Shown one piece after another: positions 34,853 to 45,127 of a stretch of 64,000 nucleotides of DNA. Location of the stretch: positions 24,746,682 through 24,810,681 of the forward strand of contig CM052360.1 in NCBI GenBank assembly GCA_028551475.1, given 5' to 3'. The notes below the pieces were generated by a model. It was not told the origin of the DNA, did no database searches, and saw only the letters and a program-made list of their open reading frames with translations. The stretch is from Casuarina equisetifolia. Taxonomy: Eukaryota > Streptophyta > Magnoliopsida > Fagales > Casuarinaceae. Position numbers and translations under genes: made by a program. Every line of letters starts with the position of its first letter. Position 1 is the first letter of the stretch.

Positions 34853-36823
34853 TTGGGCCATAACCCTCCTACCCCTGGCAGTGTCTTTGGTGGGCCTTCT
34901 GGCCTCGTTTTGACCTCTAATCAGCAGGCCAAACTCCTTTCCATGTTAAATCAAGTGGGCCCCACAGACTCCAGCGCCAACTTCACAGGTATTAATTCCT
35001 CTTCGACCTCACTTACTTCCAATTGGATTATCGATTCAGGGGCTAGTGACCATATTGTATGTGATTTGCGATATTTGGACTCATATTATCCATATGCCTC
35101 TCCCCTTTTTATTCGATTACCCGATCAAACCCGCAGCCCTGTTACTCATATTGGCCAACTTTGACCCAGCCCCTTATTACATTTACGCCATATTTTATAT
35201 GCTCCTCATTTTCATCATAATCTTTTATCTATCCGTAAACTGACCCGTGATAACAATTGTGTGGCTTTATTTTTCGATAATTTCTATGTTTTCCAGGACC
35301 GTACGACTGGGGCGCTAATCGGGCTCGACAGGACTGAAGGGGGACTTTATTTTCTTTGTTCTGTTATTCCAAAAAATTTTCATTTCAAATTCTCTCAATA
35401 TTTGTCTTCAATTTTGAATGTTCACTGTACTTCCAAGCAGCCCCCTGCTTGTAATTCCATTTTAAATAATGAATATTTTCTTTGGCACCAACGCCTTGGC
35501 CACTCTTCTTTAAAGTCTTATTTTGCCAATGGAAAAACTATATCTTGTCCTAATTTTTTCTCTTATGCGATTTGCCCCTTGGCTAAACAAACCCGTGTTT
35601 CGTTTCTCTCTAGCATAACCGCTACCACTGCTATTTTTTATCTCGTCCACATGGACCTTTGGGGCCCGCATTGCCATCCCACCCATGATGGGGCACGTTA
35701 TTTTTTAACAATTGTTGATGATTTTTCATGTGCCACTTGAACTTTTCTCCTCCATTACAAAAGTCAAGTTTTTTCCAAAATTCAATCTTTCCTTTCTATG
35801 GCTCACACACAATTTGGTACTATTGTCAAGCGTATCCGCTCCGACAATGGCATTGAATTGTTTTCCACTGAATGCTTTTCCTACCTTCGTTCTTGCAGTA
35901 TCATCCATGAAAGTTCTTGCGTTTATAGCCCCCAACAAAATGGGGTGGTCGAACGCAAGCATCGCCATCTTTTAGATGTTGCCTGTGCACTACTTTTTCA
36001 AGCACACCTTCCTCCTCCCTTCTGGGGTGAATGCATCCTCATGGCCACTTATCTTATCAATCGTCTTCCATCTTCCTTTCTTCAAGGCATTACCCCCTAT
36101 GAGCGTTTATTCGATACTCGACCTCTCCTTGATCATTTACGTGTTTTTGGTTGTCAATGTTATGCCACCACCTTGGGTGCTCATGACAAATTTAGTCCTC
36201 GTGCCATCTCTTATGTCTTTATTGGATATCCTTCTTATCAGAAGGGTTATAAACTCTTTGATCCTGCCACTAGCAAAATTTTTATCAGTCGTGATGTCAT
36301 TTTTCGAGAAGATGTTTTTCCTTTTGCTTTGCAGGTTTCTCCTTTGTCCCCTAAAGGCCCGGTTGTCCCCTCTACCCCCATCATACCTCCTGAGGAACCC
36401 TACTCTCCTTCTCAATTACTAGTTGATAAGCCTCACTTTCCTAATGATTCCTTTTCTACCTCTGATCCTTCTATTCCCGTTTCCTTTCCTACCCATTTCG
36501 ATTCATCTACTACACCTATCCCTTCACCCATATCTATTCCGACTTCTCCTTCTCAATCCCTTCCTGCGCCTCCACCCTCACCTTCTGAACCCGAACCCTC
36601 ACCTTCACTTCCTATTGTTCGCCGTTCCAACCGTTCCACTAAACCCCCCATTTGGAGCACTGACTACCTTTGTCCTACATTACCCTCATCTTCCTGCCTT
36701 TATCCTATTTCCAACTTTATTTCCTTGGATCAATGTCATCCCCAACACCGCCATTTTATAGCTTCCATCTCTGCCATTCCCGAACCCACCTACTATCATG
36801 AGGCTATCAAAGACCTCCACTAG
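34853..36823 (+). pseudogene. Protease and integrase region of copia element 2
   Basis: Protease active-site segment WIIDSGASDHIVCDL near 35020. Pre-integrase zinc module at LWHQRLGHSS near 35480. Integrase core near 35830-36000 with IRSDNGIELF and SPQQNGVVERKHRHL, then a Pro/Ser-rich linker. Broken. Confidence 0.85.
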
Positions 36824-38349
36824 GTCACTGCCATGGATAATGAACTTGCTGCCCTTGAAGCTAACCACACTTGGGATGTGGTCCCTTTATCCCCTGGTCA
36901 TCGTCCTATTGGTTGCAAGTGAGTCTACAAGGTCAAATATCGTGCTGATGGTTCTGTTGAGCGTTATAAAGCCATCTCGTCGCCAAAGGCTACAGTCAAC
37001 GTGAAGGTTTTGACTATCAAGATACTTTCTCACCAACTGCTAAGCATGTCACTGTTCGCCTCCTTATTATTATTGCTTCCGTGCATCATTGGCCCTTATT
37101 CCAGATGGATGTTCAGAATGCTTTTCTTCATGGTGATCTTTCCGAGAAGGTCTATATGGCTCTTCCTCCCGGATTTCACAATTAGGGGGAGGGATTTGTA
37201 TGTCGATTACGAAAATCCTTGTATGGTCTCAAGCAAGCCTCTCGTCAGTGGAATGCCAAATTTACTGCAGCCCTCCTTGCATATGGTTTTTGGCAGTCTT
37301 GGCATGATTATTCTCTCTTCACCAAATCTCAAGGAAGTTCCTTTGTTGCCCTACTGATTTATGTTGATGACATTTTGATCACAGGAAAGAACAAGGCCGC
37401 CATATCTGATCTAAAACACTACTTGCACTCTACATTTTCCATGAAGGATCTTGGACAGTCGAAGTTTTTTCTTAGGAATGAGATTGCTCGATCTCCACAT
37501 GGCATTTCCTTAAGTCAACGAAAATATACTTTGGAGCTCATTTCTGAGGCAGGATTAGCAGGATCCAAACCATCAGTAATTCTTATGGAGTAGAATAAAA
37601 AGTTTACAAGTGTTGAATATGATGCAAGTTCCAAAGAAGACATTCATGATCCACCATTTGAAGATCCTTCCACTTATCAACGTCTGGTTGGGAGACTAAT
37701 CTACCTCACTCTCACTAGACCAGACATCACCTTCCCAGTACAACTACTCAATCAGTTTATGCATGAACCGAAACAGTCACACATGGAGGAAGCTATGAAA
37801 GTCATCTGCTATCTTAAGAGCTGCCCAGGCCTCGGACTCATATTTCCCTCAACATCAAAATTGGAGCTTAGAGCTTATTGTGACTCGGATTACAGTACTT
37901 GTCCTATGACGCGCCGATCAACCACGGGCTTCTGTATAATGCTTGGCAATTCTCTGGTATCCTGGCGTTCCAAGAAACAACCCACTGTCTCTTTGTCTTC
38001 TGCAGAAGCTGAGTATCGAGTTATGCAAGTCACTACCTGTGAAATAGTATGGATAATGGGGTTACTACGTGATTTTAGTTTTTATCTTCGACAACCAGCT
38101 CTACTTTACTGTGATAATGAAGCAACAGAGAAGATTGCGGCAAATCTGATATTTCACGAAAGAACCAAACATATAGAAGTTGATTGTCATTATGTGAGAG
38201 AAAAATTGCAACAGGGAATCATTTCAACCGGTCACATATCTACCAAGGAACAGCCTGCGGACTTGTTTACTAAAGCTCTTTGTAGCAGGCAGCATTGGCA
38301 TATTCTCTCCAAGCTCGGAGTATTTGATCTGTTCAAATCTCCAGCTTGA
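36824..38349 (+). pseudogene. Reverse transcriptase and RNase H region of copia element 2
   Basis: RVT_2 type with [12 protein letters not shown] and the YVDD box ([11 protein letters not shown]) near 37365. RNase H has CDSDYS, SLSSAEAEYR and HISTKEQPADLFTKAL. It ends just before the purine tract and the second LTR. Broken. Confidence 0.88.
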
Positions 38350-38356
38350 GGAGGAA

Positions 38357-38545
38357 TGTTAAGGAATGTCGTATATTGCCCTAGCATAATATTAGGCCAA
38401 TTGATATCATGTAGATATTTCCTTAATTATTATTTTCCTTGTATAGTTTCACTCTAGGTCTATATAAAGACCATTTATTGTAAATTGTATTTAGTGCAGT
38501 ATCAATAGAAAGAGAGTTTCCCACACTCGGTATCAGTTTGTTACA
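38357..38545 (+). repeat. 3' LTR of copia element 2
   Basis: Same 189-bp sequence as 33151-33339 with five differences by direct comparison, followed by the CTTCT target duplication. Confidence 0.93.
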
Positions 38546-38550
38546 CTTCT

Positions 38551-38732
38551 CAAAGGAGAAAGCTCAATATGAAGAATGTAAATACTGCTTACAAGATGTG
38601 AAGGAAGGTGAATACTGCTTAGAAGAGAAAGCTGAATACGAAGACCAAGGAGGATATTTCTTAGGGGGCGAAAGAGAAGGTGAATACCAAGAAGAGGCTG
38701 GAGCTTTTTCGCAGCTGACAATTGAAGGATAA
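38551..38732 (+). pseudogene. Acidic Tyr/Glu repeat exon of chimeric locus 2, right part
   Basis: The same repeat type resumes after the element (DVKEGEYCLEEKAEYEDQGG) and ends in AGAFSQLTIEG-stop. The sequence just after (GGATAAGCAGCGGCAGGTAAGTTTATTGATGG) matches 9725-9755 behind the exon of locus 1. Confidence 0.5.
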
Positions 38733-38814
38733 GCAGCGGCAGGTAAGTTTATTGATGGAAGTAACTATTTTAACTTTGCTAAAACCTTATTTTCATCTTT
38801 TTCTTTGAGGATTG

Positions 38815-39070
38815 GAATCATACCAAGGCATGCGCTATATGTTGTAGATTTGCTTTTCATATCTGGATCACAATGCAATCAAGTTATTTTTTTTTTCTAG
38901 GATTTCATCTGTCGTTGATCTACACCACAATCCCCAAAAGTACAAAAGCAAATATGACGGAAGTTCTTGTCATCACAGGCTCACCTATGATTAGTAGATT
39001 TGCCTTTTATTTGTTGTAGAAAGAGACATTTCGCAGGGTCTTCGGGCAGTGCGATGATGTAGGCCAGCTA
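38815..39070. repeat. Partial copy of the 2-kb dispersed repeat
   Basis: Matches the ACACCACAATCCCCAAAA..CAAAAGCAAATATGACGGAAGT block of R1 (10075), then the TCGGGCAGTGCGA block of 3370. Confidence 0.6.
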
Positions 39071-40610
39071 TGTAAAAAGGAAACTTTTGGAGAAATATAT
39101 GCATTCATTTTTAAACGTTTGGGAACGGAAGATAAAATAGCTTTACAGACTATCTTTACGAATAGGTTTCTCTTGTTTTAATGTGAGTATTTAAGGTGAA
39201 TAAATCTCACGACAGAGGAATTAGAGACAGCATTCTTTGTTGTGCTGTCATCAACATACGATCACAAGTCTGTTTGGCAGGTCTTAATTTTGAGTTTATT
39301 ACAATACTCTGGCCTTGATACCTCTGGCCTAAACCCAAACATTATCAGAGGTCCTAAACCGAACTAGACATACAAATGGGACTTGCTAGTTTGATAAATT
39401 TTGCTTATAGGCCTAACAAATTGGTTGGCTGATATCCTTTTTTTTTGGAGTTCTTGAGCATAGCATTTCACTGTTATGAGATATGCTTGAATAACTTTGA
39501 TTTGTCAGTGACACTTTTCCCATCTTCTCCAACAGTCATATAAAAATTAATCAGATCATGATTTTGAACTCTTAATTTGATAGTTCGGACAACTTTGCTG
39601 TTTTTGTTAAGAAAATTGATAATTTCTGATAAATTTACATGTTAGAGAATAATGTATATTTTAATTAAATAAAATATCTATACAAACTTCATTTTAATAT
39701 GAACAATCTTTACAACCTTCTTAACAATTTCACTAATACTGTTGCAAATATATCAATAATCTTTGCTTGGCAGGTCATTTATTTCTCCATATTAGTTGCT
39801 TCATGAGTCAGTTTGATACTAAGTGACTGCCATTTCTCTAATTTTATGGAAGATCGAGGCTGATATCTTGGGACGAGACGGCGGCGTGGCAAGTCTACTG
39901 ATGGCTGTAACTATTCCAAGGCTATTTAGAATCCCATTAGACTAAACTCTACAATCAACCGCTAAAAACTCTCTTTTCTAGTGGACTGCTTCTATCATTT
40001 AGTGTTTTGATCGGATTAGGTTTTTTTTTTTTTTTTAAATCTTCAACGCTAAGTTTCTTTTCTTTAATTTAATAATCTAATTTTTACTTTAATATTCTTC
40101 CCCCTCGAAGAAAACTCTCACCGCAGTCTACTGTTCCATACTTTATGATATATAAAAGTGTACATTAAAATTAATCCTCATGTCTTACTAATCATTTCCT
40201 ACTCAAACTGAGTGTAGATTAATAGAAATAACATGATGAAAATAGAAGGATCTTATTCCCCAATAATATATTAAACTGTTTAATTCAAAAGTTGTTTAAT
40301 AAAAATGATATTAAGCCGGAAACTTTGCTATTAAAATAATGAACCTTGAAATGTCACATTCATCTACCGTACTGTACGTTCTGGGACTTAGCCAAACAAT
40401 AAGAACAACAAATATGAGCCACGTATAGGACCAACCGGCTGGCAACCACAGCCGTCAACACAGTTGTCTGTGTAAAAATTTGAACACTCATCTACCCCAC
40501 CCCGCAAAAGGTAACCAGCTTCCTCTTGCAGATTTATCACACTCTCCCTCATTTTCACCCTCGGTTTCATCCTTCTCTACTACAATTGTCAGTAGTGCTG
40601 TTTAACATTT
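39071..40610. other. Non-coding, repeat fragments only
   Basis: No gene supported. Bases 39870-39960 resemble 13530-13600 and 9725-9780; 40255-40330 is one monomer of the TTAAGCC/AAAAGTTT repeat family; 40355-40480 matches 12810-12960. Confidence 0.45.
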
Positions 40611-40611
40611 A

Positions 40612-41080
40612 TATATTACGGGCTGGAAATATGTAAAGGGGTAATGAAAGAGTGAGGCCTTAATGATGGCCTGGGCAGCAAGCGGGTCGGGGGAGACAAG
40701 AGGCCCACTGGTAGGAGGGGAGAGGAAAGGTCTGAGGGAACGTTTTGGCTAGGGGTCGGGTGAAGGAAAGGGCATTCTAGAGTTTTGAGTGTTTAGCTCT
40801 CTTCTGCGGGCACAGAGAGGCTGTGGCGGTCTGGGGTTCCCGACAACGAGTCCCGTTCCAGTTTTTCCTGTCAGAGACAGCATTCACGGTTAGGGTTCCC
40901 GGTAACGAGCCCCTCTTCCCTTGGTTCTGTTCCCATCGAGCCACCATTCCACATACATCCAGGCATCGGAGGACGGCCGCAGGGCAAGGATCTTCCAGAG
41001 GTCCCACAACCAGGTCAAGAGCTGCGCTGGAAGGGCTGGATTCTGCTTCTGATCAAGTACCACTATTACATTATATCAAA
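40612..41080 (+). mobile_element. Solo-LTR-like GC-rich insertion (fossil, uncertain)
   Basis: A GC-rich block of about 460 bp set in AT-rich repeat DNA. The surrounding sequence resembles 13375-13460 without it. It has duplicated GTTCCCGxxAACGAG words and an end translating as TRSRAALEGLDSASDQ, reminiscent of the start of a retroelement gag. Flanks share TTATAT, a possible target duplication. Family not assigned. Confidence 0.35.
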
Positions 41081-41162
41081 GTTTTTTGTTCAAATTTATA
41101 TCGGTGAGTTGATTTTACGTGACTTTCATTTCTTTCACCTTTTTATCTTCTCCATTTTCACA

Positions 41163-41280
41163 GAATATCAGAGACTAGGAGACTTGAACTCCCACATTGC
41201 TAAAGATGAGTGTACGACGAGGAGGAAGCCGCAACCATTGATGGATGATAACCATTCCATGGCTATCTAGCATGCCTTTA
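41163..41280 (+). pseudogene. Third, degenerate copy of the EYQ exon start
   Basis: The acceptor-like CCATTTTCACAG followed by AATATCAGAGACTAGG parallels the exon starts at 9530 and 32469, but the reading frame is not kept and the acidic repeats are absent apart from ACGAGGAGGAAG. Confidence 0.35.
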
Positions 41281-41679
41281 GGCTCAGTTTCATTCTTTGA
41301 CTAGGTTCCTTTGTTTCCGTGCCTCGTTACAGGGCACCATGTCCCGTTGCTCCCCAAAAAACAACAGCAAACAATTAAGGTGCTTTTCTGACAAATGACA
41401 ATTATCAAGAAGCTTAATATTGATTCACGTAAGAACGGATGACAGCCACTGCTTCCCTACTATTTAAGTACTTTTGTCAGCCATGGCCTCTCTACCACTA
41501 AAACACCCACATGTTATTTGAATTCTCTGTCAAACGTTGGGAATTGAAGTGACCGACATTAAAATTAAGGTCAACCATCTTTTTTTCACCCAAAGGTGCA
41601 GATGGATAAAAATGGTATAATCGTAAGCCATTTAATGTAAAAGTTTAACTATCCTATTTTATAAAAATGATATTATTTT

Positions 41680-43305
41680 TTTGGTGAAAATGTAAGTATG
41701 CATTAATAAGTAGTAGTGTACAAAAGCATAAGGATATACCCCAGAATTACAAGAATTACGAAAATATAGAGGTTGGAAGCCTCCAAATCTCACTCAAAAT
41801 GACATTTTCCTGTGAGGATTTAATATTTTTAAACAAAGAAGCTCTCCCTCGTACAATTTTCCTTACTTTAGCTATCATGATTGGAATGTCTACTATTTTA
41901 CTTTGAAATCGTCTTCTATTACATTCTACCCATATACAATAAATGCAAGCTAAAAAAGATAATTTAAGAAGTTTGGCAGCCAAATCCTTTCCTTTAATTA
42001 CTCTGATCATCCATTGCAATTCTTCATTCCATCCTCCAATATCACATCTAATTCCATTTTAAGCAATGATAATTTTCCAAACCATCATCGTCCATGGACA
42101 TTTAAAAAAAAGATGATTATTGTTTTCAACATAAGACTGACAAAAATTACAATATAAGTTAATTGAAGGGAGCCATTGTACCATTCCTTCTGTTGTAGAA
42201 AGTCGATTTTGACATACTAGCCATCCAATGAAATTATGTTTGCTAATGCCACCAGTTTAAATGAGATTATACCAATTCACTTTTTCATTTACTGGTTGAA
42301 AGTACTAATAAATTTCTTTGCAGCAATAGGTAGATCGATTAAGAATCGAGGTAAGTGCAGGCTTTAATTTAAAAAGACCTCTCCAACTCCATGTCATGGA
42401 ACCTTTGATATCAAGCTGCATTACTAAAGTTCGTTTACATTTGGTACTGTAGATCCATTTAGTCCATAGAGAAACATCTAGAAGATTTATAAGGTTCCAA
42501 AGCATACGTTGCAAAAGGACTTTATTCCAAAGTTTAAGATTTGGTAATCCCAATCCTCCTTCCTTCTTGGGTGAACAAACTATTTGCCACACTACTTTAT
42601 GAGAGCGTCGTATATCTGCACTACCTGCCCAAAGAAAGTTCTTGATCTTTTTCTCAATCTCATAAATTGTTTGCTTTGGCAATAAGAAAACTTGCATCCA
42701 AAATGTATTTGTGGAAATCAAGATTGATTTTGTCAATTGTAACCTTCCTGCATAGCTAATATGTTTCATTCCCCAACCATTTATTCTATCAAATATCTTA
42801 TTTGTCAAACCCTTGCAATTAGCATGAGTAAGTCTTTTTATAATCAAAGGAACTCCAAGATATTGAATAGGGAGTGTACCCATAGGAAAAGGTGAATGAT
42901 CTAGAATAAGAAGTTGCTCTTGCTCTAATAACCTTGAGAAAAATATTTGGCATTTACTAGGGTTGTAATGTAAACCTGTGAGTTTAGCAAATTCCTCCAA
43001 AGCTTCTATAAGACAGAGCACTGAAGCTATATCACCATAAGAGAAAAGGAACAAATCATCAGTAAAATACAAATGAGTGATTTTCCCAAGCTTGCATCAC
43101 CAATGGAACTTAAAAGTTGATGATGAGGTCTTTGCAATAATAATTCTATTTAGTATCTCTATAACCAATACAAATAAATATGGGGATAATGGATCCCTTT
43201 ATCTCAGTCCATTGGTACCTTCAAAGTAACTTGCATGCTCTCCATTGAAATTTATTGAAAATCTTAGTGTAGTAATATACTCACCAACAAAATCAATTAT
43301 ATTAT
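41680..43305 (-). mobile_element. 5'-truncated plant L1-type LINE fragment
   Basis: The minus strand holds the C-terminal part of a non-LTR reverse transcriptase: DPLSPYLFVLVIE near 43190, the FTDDLFLFS catalytic box near 43060 (usual FADD), then QYLGVPL, GWGMKHISYAGRLQLTKS, NFLWAG and the zf-RVT tail with CSPKKEGGLGLPNLKLWN. The 768-base frame 42305-43072 is open. Stops lie upstream and downstream (for example before DPLSP and at 42304), so it is dead. The 3' end at about 41680 has a short A-run. It interrupts one dispersed-repeat monomer, with GATATTATT at 41668 and ATTATTATTATG at 43303 as a possible target duplication. Confidence 0.88.
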
Positions 43306-44990
43306 TATTATGAAAAGAGAAAGACAAGGTGACTAATATTCTAGTCTATATCCAATATATTAAATTAATTGATTCAAAAGTTTGATTATTTTATAATAGA
43401 AAAACTATATTATCGTGACACAGGTAACCAATTTTAAGGGCTCCAGACCATGAAAGTTGTAGCTCGAAGTCATTGGCCCGTTTCAACCATAGAAAACAGT
43501 GTATATGCGTCCTAGAAATTGTGCTTATCCACCTAGAGATCAAAAAAGCTTTTCTTAAAACTCTTAACTTTCTTTATCAAGTCCAAATTTTTACATTAAA
43601 ACTAGTTCCCATCTTTCTATTCATCTTTATATAAATTTCTCCTCTTTCAACTCTAATATTAAGCCTTTTAAAATTGATATTCATCTCGAACCAAAACATT
43701 TATGAATCTTCATATACATCCTGATTAAATTGGATTGTTTGATCCATAGAAACAAATAGTAGCCATATATACAAGTAATAAAAGGCTAGTTAGCATTGTA
43801 GTAATTATATTTGATTATACAAAAAAAAATATGAATGCACATCATCAATGCAATCATTAGTTGTTATGTTTTTATTTATCATATTTTTTAAAACTTACGA
43901 AGACTCAGAGTTCCTATCTCACTTTACCAAGCTGTCCTTAATTGGCATAAGATACAAAAAAACTATGCCATCCCACATAAAAAAATAAGAAAAGACCTTC
44001 TTATTGTAGGATAAAAAGAGTCTCACATTATATTAAAAAAAAATTGTAATGTACCTTATAAGATTGGGTAGTCATTTTCCTCATAAGATATTTTAAGTTG
44101 AGGCAAATTTAGGTTTTTCATGTAATATAGAGTTAGTTTACTATTGATCAGATTTAATTCATTCTCAAAAAATGGGTTAGCTATTTGTCTATAAAAGACC
44201 AAACTTAAATTAATTGTTGATTAAAAGAAACTTATAATATATCTTATAGATTTAGGTAATGTCTCTCTTTGAAAGGTTACTGGACTAAAATAAACCCCAA
44301 TCTTTCACACTTAGTCTCCAAACAACTTCAGAAAAGGTTCATTCCATCCACAAGAAAAGATGACAATCTATGGGGCGGACTCCATGTCGCTGTCTCTTTG
44401 AGGTCCGCCATTGTCTCTATCAAATTAGATTCGCAGCTTCGGCTGTGCAAGTAAATCACATTTTTGTTCTTCCTTTCACTTTTCATGCTTTCCGTTCCAT
44501 CCAAATGAAATCCAACGTCATTGTAATGATTGTAACCGTGGATTGGAAGCAAGCAGCAACCCATGTCATAACTCAGTCTAATCACCATCACTCAAAAGTT
44601 GATCGTATCAATTCTCCAAAGCAACTAACCCTCGTCTTATTTCCTTGTCTAGTCTAGTGCATATGTCCTTTGTCCCATGTCCTAGTCCACGGCCCATCAC
44701 TCATCCTCGTTCGCTCAAGTTGAACGTACGAGTCCGTGGTTGCCGGGCTCATGGTGGTGTACGCCAGCATCCATGCTCGCCAGATATTCGCACTCCCATC
44801 CTAACAGCTCAAAGTGACCCACGCAGGTCCAACAAAGCCTTAGGACTTTATCTACCTAGAAACTCATCTCCCACGTTCAGTGTATCAGATTTGCCTGTGG
44901 GTAGTTGAGGAAGCAAAACTAAAACTTTTTTGATTTCACCATCGTTTCTTCTCCCCGGCCTTTTTCTTTTTCACCGTCTGATTTAGGTCT
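43306..44990. other. Repeat fragments and unrecognised short frames
   Basis: 43306-43520 continues the dispersed-repeat monomer and its GGGCTCCAGACCATGAAAGTT block. 43915-43990 matches the start of intron 1 of the terpene synthase relic (AAGCTGTCCTTAATTGGCATA). 44330-44460 has a coding-looking frame (WGGLHVAVSLRSAIVSIKL) that is not recognised. Confidence 0.4.
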
Positions 44991-45019
44991 AGAGAATCCC
45001 ACAAACTACTGATATTTTC

Positions 45020-45027
45020 TATAAATA
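45020..45027 (+). promoter_or_regulatory. TATA box of the terpene synthase relic
   Basis: TATAAATA about 100 bases upstream of the ATG at 45128, followed by a plausible short leader. The promoter core looks better kept than the gene behind it. Confidence 0.5.
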
Positions 45028-45127
45028 CCCAATGCATGAATCTCTTTTTCTCAGACTAAACGTGGCAGGCACTAAAGGCGTCACATTAACGACTGTGTTT
45101 GGATAGTTCAAATATTAGAAAGAGATA

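Larger units (their letters stand above)
33151..38545 (+). mobile_element. Copia element 2, full-length Ty1/copia retrotransposon (fossil)
   Basis: A 5.4-kb element on the plus strand with 189-bp LTRs, a 5-bp target duplication (CTTCT at 33146-33150 and 38546-38550), a primer-binding-site-like TGGTATCCGAGACC just inside the first LTR and a purine-rich tract (GAGGAGGAA) before the second. The LTRs differ at 5 of 189 positions (2.6%), so it is of similar age to, or a little older than, element 1. Gag, protease, integrase, reverse transcriptase and RNase H follow in copia order. The coding region is broken in many places, roughly ten. It sits in the Tyr/Glu repeat exon of chimeric locus 2. Confidence 0.93.

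Noticed and set aside
43915-44910. A second terpene synthase gene
   Set aside because: Only a short intron-1-like scrap at 43915-43990 matches; the frames at 44269-44908 show no TPS motifs.
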